A stretch of DNA of 64,000 nucleotides from Streptomyces tsukubensis (GTDB taxonomy: Bacteria > Actinomycetota > Actinomycetes > Streptomycetales > Streptomycetaceae). The first letter of the stretch is position 1. Every line of letters begins with the position of its first letter. The notes below the pieces were generated by a model. It searched no databases, was not told where the DNA came from, and worked only from the letters and a program-made list of their open reading frames with translations. The stretch spans positions 2,874,501-2,938,500 of the forward strand of contig NZ_CP020700.1 of the NCBI RefSeq assembly GCF_003932715.1. Direction: 5' to 3'. Below, in pieces: positions 27,708 through 35,930 of this stretch. A program made the translations under genes and the position numbers.

Positions 27708-29120
27708 ATGCGCAGCGATACCTGGAACTCCCCATCCCCCTTTCCCGGCTTCCCCGGTTCCACCGGGCGCAACCGCCATCCCCTGGCTGCGTTGCGGACC
27801 AAGGCCGGTTACACGCACGGCGAGTACGCACAGCTGATCGCCACCACCCACGCCGAACTGGGGTTCGGTCAGATGGCCGCCCGCCGTGAGAAGGTCTCCC
27901 GCTGGGAGGCCGGGCGCGCGGTGCCGGAGCGCACCGCGCAGCTCGCCATCGCGCATATCCACGCCGTCCCGCAGGAGGAGGTCCTCAGGCTCGACTGGCC
28001 CGACTGGCTGCACCTGGCCAACGGCGACACCCGGCAGCTGGAATTACCGTGGACCCGTGCCGCGGTCCCCGAGGCCATTCTCGATGCGGTCGCCGGCCGC
28101 AAACAGCTTCAGCAGGAGTATCTGCTGGCCACCGGGTGGGCCGCCCGGTCGCTGGTGAAGAACTGGCTGGACGCGGTGAGCGAGGAGGTGTCGCTGGCTC
28201 CGACGGTCCCGCTGCGCGGGGTCGTGGGCCGGATGCCGCCCGCCGAGGCGGAGAGCGCCGAACCGGGTTCCCTGCTGGAGGCCTGTACCCGGCTGCGGAC
28301 GCTGCACCAGTTCGCGGCCAAGTTCTCGGCGAGCTGGCTGGCCCCCGCGACGGAGCTGGAACTGCGGCATCTCGCCGACCACTTCCTGGCTTCCCCGGAG
28401 GCCCTGCACACCGGCCGTGAGGTCCTGGTCCTGGCCGCCGAGGGGCTGTCGGTCTGCGGTTTCATCGCCCGGGTGCAGGGCGAGCACGTCAACGCCCAGC
28501 GGTTCTACGTCGCCGCGCTGCGGTGCGCCACGGCCGCCGCCGACCCCGAGGTGGCCGCCGCCGTGCTCACCATGCACGTGGGCCAGTACCTCGACCTGGA
28601 GATGCACGAGGAGGCCGCCGAACTGCTGGCGGCGGTACGGGAACTGCTCGACCGCCATACGAACGGGACGGCCGACCCCGCGCTCCAGGCACTGCTGTAC
28701 GCCCAGACCGCCCGGATCCACGCCCAGCGCGGGGACGATATGGGCCGGGTCCGGGCGATGGCGGCGGGGCGGCGGGCGCTCAGCACCCCATCGGCGGCGG
28801 GGCTGCCGATCCTGCCGCTGCGCTCCGAGTCCTGGCTGAGCTGCATCGACGCGGTGTCGCTGCTGGACATGCACCAGCCGGAGCGGGCGCTGCGGCATTT
28901 CGACCCGCTCTTCAGCCGCCAGGGCCCGGGGCTGAACCTGCCGCCGGTGGTCCGGGCGATGTATCTGCTGCGGGCGGCCGAGGCACAGCTGACGCTCGGT
29001 GATCTGGTGGGCGGAGCGGAGTCGGAGGCGAAGGCATCGGCGCTGCTGGGCGGGGTGCAGGCAGCCGCGGCGGAACGGATCCGGGTCGCGCTGCGGGCCG
29101 CCCGTCACGAGCGGCGCTGA
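27708..29120 (+). CDS. HTH/TPR-type transcriptional regulator with a TTA codon, at the cluster edge
   Basis: 470 aa from ATG 27708. An N-terminal atypical XRE-like helix-turn-helix (about 22-85) includes LRTKAGYTHGEYAQLI and KVSRWEAGRAVPE. The remaining 350 residues are Ala/Leu-rich helices resembling tetratricopeptide repeats (for example EAAELLAAVRELLDRHTNG). This layout is that of Streptomyces developmental/antibiotic regulators of the Nsd type. Leu113 is coded by TTA (28044-28046), the codon read by the bldA tRNA, so its translation is probably delayed to late growth. It is the first same-strand gene upstream of the biosynthetic genes, separated from them by a strong hairpin. Confidence 0.78.
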   Translation: MRSDTWNSPSPFPGFPGSTGRNRHPLAALRTKAGYTHGEYAQLIATTHAELGFGQMAARREKVSRWEAGRAVPERTAQLAIAHIHAVPQEEVLRLDWPDWLHLANGDTRQLELPWTRAAVPEAILDAVAGRKQLQQEYLLATGWAARSLVKNWLDAVSEEVSLAPTVPLRGVVGRMPPAEAESAEPGSLLEACTRLRTLHQFAAKFSASWLAPATELELRHLADHFLASPEALHTGREVLVLAAEGLSVCGFIARVQGEHVNAQRFYVAALRCATAAADPEVAAAVLTMHVGQYLDLEMHEEAAELLAAVRELLDRHTNGTADPALQALLYAQTARIHAQRGDDMGRVRAMAAGRRALSTPSAAGLPILPLRSESWLSCIDAVSLLDMHQPERALRHFDPLFSRQGPGLNLPPVVRAMYLLRAAEAQLTLGDLVGGAESEAKASALLGGVQAAAAERIRVALRAARHERR

Positions 29121-29671
29121 GCCGCGGCGGGGGTGGTACGGCTCCGCCGTGCGGCGCCCCCGGAGCAGGAGCGCGGTCCGCCGGACGGGTCCGGCGGAGC
29201 CCGGGACCGTGCGGGGCATGACGCTCGCACGGTGAGGCGAACGGAGTTCCGGGGAACGGGAGACCGATGCGGGTCTTCCGGTGGTCTTCCCGGTGGCAGT
29301 ACGACGGCCTGCGGCCGCCCGGCACAGGGGACGGTGCCGGGCGGCCGCAGGGCGTCCGGGTGCGGATACGGCTCCGGCCCGGGTCCGGTCCGGTCCGGGC
29401 CGCGGGGCGGTGCGGGTCCGGCCGCCGGTGGCGGAAAACAGTGTGCTCCCGGTGTGCTCCGTGCGGCGCTCGAAAGGCGAGGCACAGGCGAGGCACACCG
29501 TGCCATATGGCGAATCCGGAAACGCTGCGCCAAGACTTTATGTGCCCGAACCGGTGAACTCGGCTTCCGTCTTTGGTGGACTGAACCATTGTCGACTTCC
29601 TGCGGAACCCGGTACGGAATGGGCGGCACGATGCTGTTTTCCACGACCACCGACCGGGCTGGAGTTTGTTC
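29121..29671. other. 551-bp region ahead of the biosynthetic operon
   Basis: It contains a 17-bp hairpin (29309-29350), then a direct repeat GGCGAGGCACA (about 29476 and 29487), then a relatively AT-rich stretch (about 29510-29665) that probably carries the promoter of the 29672 operon. No gene is seen. Confidence 0.5.
29309..29350 (+). terminator. 17-bp perfect hairpin after the regulator gene
   Basis: CTGCGGCCGCCCGGCAC (29309-29325) pairs with 29334-29350 around an 8-nt loop. It probably separates the regulator transcript from the biosynthetic operon. Confidence 0.7.
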
Positions 29672-30379
29672 ATGAGCCGTTCTGTCCTCGTCACCGGAGG
29701 AAACCGGGGAATCGGTCTGGCCGTGGCCCGCAGGCTCGGCGCGGCGGGCGACCGGGTGGCGGTGGCCTGCCGGTCGGGCCGGTCTCCGCAGGAGGGGTTG
29801 CTCGGGGTGGCCTGCGACGTCCTCGACCCGGCCTCCGTCGACGAGGCGTTCGCCAAGGCGGAGGCCGCGCACGGGCCGGTCGAGGTGCTGGTGGCCAATG
29901 CCGGGATCGTCCGGGACGGGCTGCTGATCCGGATGACCGACGAGGATTTCCAGACGGTGCTCGACACCAATCTGACAGGGACGTTCCGTGTGGTCAGGCG
30001 GGCGGCCCGGCAGATGGTGCAGGCCCGGACGGGCCGGATCGTGATCATCTCGTCGACGGCCGGGCTGAGCGGGGTCGCGGGCCAGGTGAACTACGCGGCG
30101 TCCAAGGCGGGGCTGATCGGGCTGGCCCGTTCGCTCGCCCGGGAGCTGGCGCCGCGCGGGGTGACCGCCAATGTGGTGGCACCCGGGCTCACCGACACGG
30201 CGATGGCCGAGGCGCTCAGCGATGCCCAGCGTCGGCGGATCGTCGGACAGATACCGCTGGGGCGGATGGCCGACCCCGACGAGATCGCCGCCGCCGTGCA
30301 GTTCCTGGCGTCGCCCGGGGCCTCGTACATCACGGGTGCGGTCGTCCCGGTGGACGGCGGCATGGGAATGGGGCACTGA
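29672..30379 (+). CDS. 3-oxoacyl-ACP reductase (FabG-like SDR)
   Basis: 235 aa from ATG 29672, with GGAG 7 nt upstream (TTG 29666 is in frame but weaker). It is a classical short-chain dehydrogenase: TGGNRGIGLAVARRLG for NADPH, VANAGIVRDGLL, the catalytic Ser in IISSTAGLSG, YAASK with Tyr and Lys, and the C-terminal GAVVPVDGGMG. It is the only ketoreductase in the cluster and would reduce each beta-ketoacyl-ACP while the polyene is built. First gene of the biosynthetic run; by order it corresponds to tri5. Confidence 0.93.
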   Translation: MSRSVLVTGGNRGIGLAVARRLGAAGDRVAVACRSGRSPQEGLLGVACDVLDPASVDEAFAKAEAAHGPVEVLVANAGIVRDGLLIRMTDEDFQTVLDTNLTGTFRVVRRAARQMVQARTGRIVIISSTAGLSGVAGQVNYAASKAGLIGLARSLARELAPRGVTANVVAPGLTDTAMAEALSDAQRRRIVGQIPLGRMADPDEIAAAVQFLASPGASYITGAVVPVDGGMGMGH

Positions 30380-30380
30380 C

Positions 30381-30806
30381 ATGGAGGGGCCGGAAAAACC
30401 CGGGGAATACCCGGCCGGGACCGGATACCGGGGCAGCACCGGAACCACAAACGGAACCAGAAACGGAACCCCAGCCGGAAGCACAAACGGAACCTCGGGC
30501 AGAAGCCCTGTCGAGCACTGGTACGGAGTCGGGGACGGGCCCGGACAGGGATACGGAACGGCCGGGAATCCCGGGCCGGGAAGGAACGGCCCCCGCCGCC
30601 GGCCGAATAGGCGGGACCGGGGCACCGGGTGCCGGAATTCCCCGCTCCGGCGGCTTGACCGGAATCCGCCGACCGGGCCCGGCAGTAAACGGAATTCAGA
30701 GATCCGGGCCGGGGGCGGTTCCCGGCCCGCCCGGTCGGCCGGATCCGTCCGGTCCGTCCGCCGGGACGACCTCCGCTCCGTACCGACGCCAGGAGGCAAC
30801 GGATGA
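30381..30806 (+). CDS. Doubtful 141-aa Gly/Asn/Thr/Arg-rich open frame
   Basis: ATG 30381 lies one base after the reductase stop, and the TGA overlaps the next gene's ATG (ATGA at 30803), as a real coupled gene would. The product is low complexity (repeated NGT, GPG, Arg-rich) with no fold or motif. Codon use (many GGA, AGA, ACA, AAT) is unlike the neighbours, and the DNA has AAACGGAACC-type repeats (30439-30495). It is more likely a degenerate spacer than a gene. Confidence 0.25.
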   Translation: MEGPEKPGEYPAGTGYRGSTGTTNGTRNGTPAGSTNGTSGRSPVEHWYGVGDGPGQGYGTAGNPGPGRNGPRRRPNRRDRGTGCRNSPLRRLDRNPPTGPGSKRNSEIRAGGGSRPARSAGSVRSVRRDDLRSVPTPGGNG

Positions 30807-31954
30807 CACCCACCACCGAAGCGGCGGACCGCACCCCGCGGCCCGTCGTCCTCACCGGGATGGCGGTGACCACGGGGTACGGGCACGGGGTCGACGCCCT
30901 GCGCGAGGGGATCCGCTCCGGCGTCCCCGCGTTCACCCCCGTGACCCGGTTCGACACCGGCCGCTACCGGGTGGGCATCGCCGCCCAGGGCCCGGCCGAA
31001 CTCGACCTGGACACCGAGCTGAAGACCCTGGCCGAGGAGGCCTGCAAACAGGCCGGGCTCTCCCCCGCCGAACGTGCGGAGAGCCTGCTGCTCGCCGCCC
31101 GGCACGCCGACCCCGCCGTCTCCCGGCTGCCCCGCGCCGAACAGCGCGAACGCCCCATCGGCGATACCGCGCGGTGGCTGGCGCAGGAGTGCGGTTTCGA
31201 GGCTCCGGGCCGGACGTACATCAACGCCTGTGTCGCGGCGGGCGCCGCGGTGGCCGAGGCGGCCGTGCTGATCGCGACCGGCCGCCGGGACCGGGTGGTG
31301 GTCGCGGCCGGGCATCTGGTCGACGCCGAGTCCTTCACCACCTTCGACGCGGGCCGGGCCCTGGCGGCCGACGGCAGGCTGCGGCCCTTCAGCGCCGGGC
31401 GCAAGGGTCTGCTGCTGGGTGACGGCGCGGGCGTGGTGGTGCTGGAGGCGGCCGGCAGCCGCAGCGGAATGCGCCCGCTGGCCCGGCTCTCCGGCTGGGG
31501 CATGGCGGGCGACGCCCACCATGTGTGCCAGCCGCATCCGCAGGGACTGGGCATGGCCCGCTCCATCGAACTGGCGCTGCGCCGGGCCGGGCTCGGCCCG
31601 GGCGACCTCGACTACGTCAACGCGCACGGCACCGGGACCCCGTACAACGACTCGGCCGAGACCGCCGGAATGCACCGGGTGTTCGGCGAGCTGGCGGAGC
31701 GGATCCCGGTCAGCTCGACCAAATCGCTGACCGGGCACGCCCTCCAGGCCGCCGGAATGGTCGAACTCGTCATCACCGTCCTGACCGTCGGGACCGGTCT
31801 GCTGCCGGTGAACTCCGGCTATCTGGGGCCCGACCCGGACTGCCGGCTCGACCTCGTCCTCGACACCACCAGAGAGCGGGAGGTCCGCCATGCCGTCAGT
31901 CTCAACTCCGCCTTCGGCGGCGCGAACACGGCGCTGGTGGTGAGCGCACCATGA
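30803..31954 (+). CDS. Beta-ketoacyl-ACP synthase (KAS II type), stand-alone
   Basis: 383 aa from ATG 30803, with AGGAGG 8 nt upstream. It is a thiolase-fold condensing enzyme with the full Cys-His-His triad: Cys143 in NACVAAGAA, His275 in VNAHGTGTPYND and His312 in STKSLTGHALQAAG. It condenses malonyl-ACP onto the growing chain. The next gene encodes a shorter KS-like protein lacking these residues, and the pair probably forms a heterodimer, as in stand-alone polyene systems. By order this is tri6. Confidence 0.92.
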   Translation: MTPTTEAADRTPRPVVLTGMAVTTGYGHGVDALREGIRSGVPAFTPVTRFDTGRYRVGIAAQGPAELDLDTELKTLAEEACKQAGLSPAERAESLLLAARHADPAVSRLPRAEQRERPIGDTARWLAQECGFEAPGRTYINACVAAGAAVAEAAVLIATGRRDRVVVAAGHLVDAESFTTFDAGRALAADGRLRPFSAGRKGLLLGDGAGVVVLEAAGSRSGMRPLARLSGWGMAGDAHHVCQPHPQGLGMARSIELALRRAGLGPGDLDYVNAHGTGTPYNDSAETAGMHRVFGELAERIPVSSTKSLTGHALQAAGMVELVITVLTVGTGLLPVNSGYLGPDPDCRLDLVLDTTREREVRHAVSLNSAFGGANTALVVSAP

Positions 31955-32559
31955 CCAGCGCCCCCACAGCCACGACGACCGCCGCCCTCCCGACCGCCTT
32001 GGCCGACGCCGCCACGGCCGCGGGGCTGACCGTGCTGGCCCGGGCCGGCTGGGATCCGGCCGAGCGGCCCGGCGGCCCGCCGAACCTCCCCGGCTTCACC
32101 GCCTCCTCCTTCGGCCCCCTCTTCGCCCATGTCGCCGACCGCTGTCTCACCGCCTTCCACGGCACCGCGCCCGCACCCCCCGAGGACGGCCGGGACACCG
32201 GTCTGGTGCTGGTCTCCCGGCTGGGCGACATGGCCACCGAGACCGCGGTGACCGGCTCCGTCGACCGCGGCACCAAGGCGTCGCCGCTGCTCTTCTACCA
32301 GTCGGTGCCCAGCGCCGTGCTGGGCGTGGTGTCGGCCCGCTGGGGGCTCGGCGGCCCGGTGATCTGCATCAGCCCGGCCGGGGACCCGTGGGCCGAGGGG
32401 CTGGAGCTGGCGGGGCTGCTGGCCGAGGACGGCAGCGCCCGGGACGTCCTGGTGGTGCTGGTCGAACTGGGCGTCGACGAAGGCGAACCCGACAGCGCGG
32501 AAGCGCTGCTGGTCCGGGCCGCCGCCGCGGCCCCGGGCGCGGAAGGGGTGGCGGAATGA
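31951..32559 (+). CDS. KS-like 'chain length factor' half protein, catalytically empty
   Basis: 202 aa; its ATG overlaps the KS stop (ATGA). It aligns by eye to the N-terminal half of a ketoacyl synthase (LVLVSRLGDMATETAVTGSV, SPLLFYQSVPSAVLGVVSARWGLGGPVICIS) but stops before the region that would carry the two catalytic His. Ser replaces Cys at the nucleophile neighbourhood. This is the ketoacyl-synthase-like N-terminal family seen beside KS genes of aryl polyene clusters. Probable role: partner that stabilises the KS or sets chain length. By order tri7. Confidence 0.75.
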   Translation: MTSAPTATTTAALPTALADAATAAGLTVLARAGWDPAERPGGPPNLPGFTASSFGPLFAHVADRCLTAFHGTAPAPPEDGRDTGLVLVSRLGDMATETAVTGSVDRGTKASPLLFYQSVPSAVLGVVSARWGLGGPVICISPAGDPWAEGLELAGLLAEDGSARDVLVVLVELGVDEGEPDSAEALLVRAAAAAPGAEGVAE

Positions 32560-33074
32560 GGGAGCGCGCCGTGGAGTTCCCGCTCTCCTCCGAGATCGCG
32601 CTGCTGCGCCGGTCGTGGTGGCTGCACGACGCCCGCTGGTACCAGGCGGTGAAGACCCGCTTCGGCCAGGAGGCGGCCAACGAACTGAACGCCGAGGTCA
32701 TGCGGTTCGTGGCGCGCCGGGTCGCCACCCTCTACAGCCGCCGCAAGCCCACCCCGCCCGACAGCGGGCCGCGCGAAGTGGCCGCCGTCCTTCAGGAGCT
32801 GGCCGGGCTGATGTTCACCCGGGCCATGGTCCGGCTGGACGCCACCGAGTTCGACGAGGCCGACGGCGTCTGGGAGACCGAGGTCAGCGAGCACTTCGCG
32901 CTGAAGATGCTGGCCGCGAGCCGCTCCCTGGAGGGCTACGACTGCCCCTGTCTCGACCTGCGGGCGGGCTGGTTCGAAGGCATCGGCGTCACGGCGGACG
33001 ACGAGGTCGTGGCCTGTATGCGCGAGGGCGCCGAAACCTGCCGCTTCCGCGCCTGTCTGAAGACCGCGAACTGA
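32556..33074 (+). CDS. Small Cys-rich protein (DUF6125 / ATC-hydrolase-like)
   Basis: 172 aa; ATG overlaps the previous stop. The N-terminus is helical (SSEIALLRRSWWLHDARWYQAV, FGQEAANELN). The C-terminal third has many cysteines: YDCPCLDLRAGWF, then VACMREGAETCRFRACL, a spacing suggesting metal binding. The body resembles the family related to L-2-amino-thiazoline-4-carboxylate hydrolase; biochemical function is unknown. It sits between the KS pair and ubiX/ubiD, so a role in chain processing or release is possible. By order tri8. Confidence 0.6.
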   Translation: MRERAVEFPLSSEIALLRRSWWLHDARWYQAVKTRFGQEAANELNAEVMRFVARRVATLYSRRKPTPPDSGPREVAAVLQELAGLMFTRAMVRLDATEFDEADGVWETEVSEHFALKMLAASRSLEGYDCPCLDLRAGWFEGIGVTADDEVVACMREGAETCRFRACLKTAN

Positions 33075-33171
33075 CGGCGGCCGCGGTGGACGGCACGGAG
33101 TGCCGCGTACCGGGCCCGAGACCGCCGACCGAGACCACCGACCGACCAGGCATCGTGAGAGGAGCCGTGTG

Positions 33172-33867
33172 ATGCCGACCGAACGAAACCGCTGCCGGAC
33201 TCCGGCGCCCCCGGCCGGGGCGGCCGGTCCCCGGCGTCTGGTCGTGGCGCTGACCGGGGCCACCGGTGTGGTCCTCGGCATCCGGCTGCTGGAGGAGTTG
33301 CGGCAGCACGACGACGTCGAGACCCATCTGGTGATGAGCCGCTGGGCGCGGGCGACGCTGAAGACGGAGAGCGATCTGACCGCCCGTGACGTGGCCGCGC
33401 TCGCCGATGTCGCCTACTCCCCCGAGGACCAGGGCGCCGCGATCTCCTCCGGCTCCTTCCGGACCGACGGCATGGTCGTGATGCCGTGCAGCATGAAGAC
33501 CCTGGCGTCCATCAGGACCGGCTACGCCGACGGTCTGATCACCCGCGCCGCCGATGTCACCCTCAAGGAGCGGCGCAGGCTCGTCCTGGTGCCCCGGGAG
33601 ACCCCGCTCGGCGAGATCCACCTCGACCATCTGCTGACCCTGTCCCGGATGGGTGTGGTGGTGATGCCGCCGGTGCTGACCTTCTACAACCGCCCGTCGT
33701 CGGTGGACGACATGGTCGACCATCTGGTCGCCCGCGTCCTCGACCAGTTCGGCATCGCATCGCACCGGGCCCGCCGCTGGCAGGGCATGCCCCCGGCCCG
33801 CCCGGCCGGACCGGAGGCCGGGCCGTTCGTCCGGCCGTTCGCCGCGACCCCTGGAGGGGCGTCATGA
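33172..33867 (+). CDS. UbiX-type flavin prenyltransferase
   Basis: 231 aa from ATG 33172, with GAGAGGAG 7 nt upstream. Flavoprotein fold: VVALTGATGVVLGIRLLEEL (FMN phosphate loop), then VVMPCSMKTLASIRTGYADGLI and RLVLVPRETPLGEIHL, the MPCSM.TLA and PRE.P motifs of UbiX/Pad1. It makes prenylated FMN from FMN and dimethylallyl phosphate. That cofactor is required by the UbiD gene that overlaps its stop (ATGA at 33864). By order tri9. Confidence 0.95.
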   Translation: MPTERNRCRTPAPPAGAAGPRRLVVALTGATGVVLGIRLLEELRQHDDVETHLVMSRWARATLKTESDLTARDVAALADVAYSPEDQGAAISSGSFRTDGMVVMPCSMKTLASIRTGYADGLITRAADVTLKERRRLVLVPRETPLGEIHLDHLLTLSRMGVVVMPPVLTFYNRPSSVDDMVDHLVARVLDQFGIASHRARRWQGMPPARPAGPEAGPFVRPFAATPGGAS

Positions 33868-35336
33868 AGCACCTCACCGATCTGCGGGCGTACCTCGACG
33901 CCCTCGACGCCCTCGGCGATCTGCGGACCGTCGACCGGACCGTCAGCGCCGACCTCGAAGCCGCGGCGATCACCCGCCGCTCCTACGAACTGCGCTCCCC
34001 CGCGCCGCTGTTCACCTCCGTCGCGGAGGACCGGATCGGGATGCGGCTGTTCGGCGCCCCGGCCGGGGTCGGCTCCCGGCCCGATCTGCCGCTGGCCCGG
34101 ATCGCCCTGTCGGTGGGGCTGCCCGCCGATACGGGCGCGGCGGAGCTGGTGGACCATCTCGTACGGACCCGGGACGCGCCGCCGGTGCCGCCGGTGACCG
34201 TGCCGCGGGAGCAGGCGCCCTGCAAGGAGAACGTCCTGCTGGGTGCGGACGCGAACCTGGACCGGTTCGCGATCCCCCGGATCCACGAGGAGGACGGCGG
34301 CGACTACCTCAACACCTGGGGCGTCGTGATCGCGAAGACCCCGGACGGCTCCTGGACCAACTGGTCCATCACCCGCATCATGCGCCTCGACGGGCGGCGG
34401 ATGACCGGTCTGGTCGTTCCGCCGCAGCATCTGGGGCTGGTGTGGGAGCAGTGGGCGGAGCGCGGCGAGCCGATGCCGTACGCACTGGTGCAGGGCGGCG
34501 CCCCGGCGATCCCCTTCGTCGGCGGGATCCCGCTGCCCGAACGGGTCGACGAGGCCGGCTACATCGGCGCGCTGCTCGGGGAGCCGCTGGAGCTGGTGCG
34601 CTGCGAGACGGTCGATCTGGAGGTGCCCGCCGGTGCCGAGGTGGTGATCGAAGGGCATCTGTCGGTGGGCCGGGACAGTCTGGAGGGGCCGTTCGGCGAG
34701 TACGCCGGATACGCCTCCACGCACACTTCCCAGCAGCCCGTCTTCTCGGTGGAGGCGATCACCCACCGGAACGAACCGGTGTGGCCGCTGGTCGCGGAGG
34801 GCCGGCCGCCGGACGAGTACCACACGGTCACCGGCACCGGGCGGGCGGCGAAGGTGCTGCACGCGCTGCGGGCCGCGGGGCTGCCGGTGACGACGGTGTG
34901 GGTGCCGTTCGCGGCCGCCATGCACTGGGCGGTGGTGACCGTCCCGGAGAACTGGCGCTCGGTGCTGCCGGGTGCCGACAGTGCGGAGTTCGTCCGGCGG
35001 ATCGGTGAGGTGATGCACAACGGCGGCGGCCCCAGCGCGATGCTGCCCGTCACCTATGTCCTGGACGACGACATCGACCCGGCCGACGACCGCGATCTGC
35101 TGTGGGCGCTGGCGACCCGGCTCCATCCGCGCGACCGGCGGCAGTTCTGGGACGGCCGGGTGCTGCCGTTCATGTCGTGCTTCTCGCCGGAGGAGCGGAC
35201 GGCGATGCGCGGCCCGAGCGTGCTGGTGGACGGGCTGCTGCCGGCCTGGGGCGAGGGGCGGCTGCGGCACGCGTCGTTCGCGCAGGCGTATCCGGAGGAC
35301 GTACGCCGGAGGGTCGTCGAGCACTGGGACGACTGA
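33864..35336 (+). CDS. UbiD-family prenyl-FMN decarboxylase
   Basis: 490 aa from ATG 33864. UbiD/Fdc motifs: NWSITRIMRLDGRRMTGLV and SLEGPFGEYAGY, with Glu274 and Glu279 matching the catalytic/cofactor acidic pair of Fdc1. It decarboxylates alpha,beta-unsaturated acids by prFMN cycloaddition. Triacsins have an odd 11-carbon chain, which fits loss of the terminal carboxylate of a C12 polyenoate made from a C2 starter and five malonyl units; that assignment is an inference. Partner ubiX overlaps upstream. By order tri10. Confidence 0.94.
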   Translation: MKHLTDLRAYLDALDALGDLRTVDRTVSADLEAAAITRRSYELRSPAPLFTSVAEDRIGMRLFGAPAGVGSRPDLPLARIALSVGLPADTGAAELVDHLVRTRDAPPVPPVTVPREQAPCKENVLLGADANLDRFAIPRIHEEDGGDYLNTWGVVIAKTPDGSWTNWSITRIMRLDGRRMTGLVVPPQHLGLVWEQWAERGEPMPYALVQGGAPAIPFVGGIPLPERVDEAGYIGALLGEPLELVRCETVDLEVPAGAEVVIEGHLSVGRDSLEGPFGEYAGYASTHTSQQPVFSVEAITHRNEPVWPLVAEGRPPDEYHTVTGTGRAAKVLHALRAAGLPVTTVWVPFAAAMHWAVVTVPENWRSVLPGADSAEFVRRIGEVMHNGGGPSAMLPVTYVLDDDIDPADDRDLLWALATRLHPRDRRQFWDGRVLPFMSCFSPEERTAMRGPSVLVDGLLPAWGEGRLRHASFAQAYPEDVRRRVVEHWDD

Positions 35337-35465
35337 CGCCGCGTCAGCCGGGCCGCCCTTCGCACCGCCGCACCCCGCACCGGCACCGGCACCGGCACCG
35401 GCCCGTGAAGTCCCCCCGCTCCCGCGTTCCGTGCCCCTCCGGGGCCTTCGACCGAAGGAAGCGAT

Positions 35466-35930
35466 ATGCCACTCGACACCGGATGCGTCGGTACGACGTA
35501 CCCACCCGCCACGCCCTATCCCGTGGAGCCGGAGACCATCCGCCGGTTCGCGCGCGCGGTGGGCGATCCGGCACCCGTCTACACCGATCCGGAAGCCGCC
35601 CGGGCCCTGGGCCATCCGGCGGTGCCCGCCCCGCCGACCTTCCCGTTCGCCGTGGTCGCCCGGGCGATGGAGGAGGTCTTCCGGTACGAGGACATCGGCT
35701 TCGACCCCACGTATCTGATCCACGGCAACCAGCGCTTCGAGTACACCCGGCCGGTCCTGGCGGGCGACCGGCTGGTGACCGTGCTGGAGATCACCGGGGC
35801 GCAGCGGCTGCGCGGCCGGGACGTGCTGACGCTCCGCGCGGATCTGGCGGACGGCGACGGGAGCCATGTCGTCACCACCCATATGACGTTCGTGGCGCTG
35901 AGCGCCGTGGAAGGAGGTGAACCCGCATGA
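35466..35930 (+). CDS. MaoC-like dehydratase subunit (HadA/C type)
   Basis: 154 aa from ATG 35466, with GAAGGAAG upstream. A single hotdog domain with an N-terminal FAS1-like dehydratase pattern: VEPETIRRFARAVGDPAPVYTD, PAPPTFPFAVVAR and LIHGNQRFEYTRPVLAGD. Like mycobacterial HadA/HadC it lacks the strong D-x4-H catalytic signature and probably stabilises the catalytic partner encoded next. It would act as half of the 3-hydroxyacyl-ACP dehydratase. By order tri11. Confidence 0.88.
   Translation: MPLDTGCVGTTYPPATPYPVEPETIRRFARAVGDPAPVYTDPEAARALGHPAVPAPPTFPFAVVARAMEEVFRYEDIGFDPTYLIHGNQRFEYTRPVLAGDRLVTVLEITGAQRLRGRDVLTLRADLADGDGSHVVTTHMTFVALSAVEGGEPA

Noticed and set aside
30381..30806. Confident call of a small structural protein gene
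   Set aside because: Atypical codon use and repeats; kept only as a low-confidence feature.
29105..31891. 928-aa open frame on the - strand
   Set aside because: Antisense to FabG and KS genes with clear motifs; the translation is Arg/Pro/Gly-rich with no domain, typical of shadow frames in high-GC DNA.
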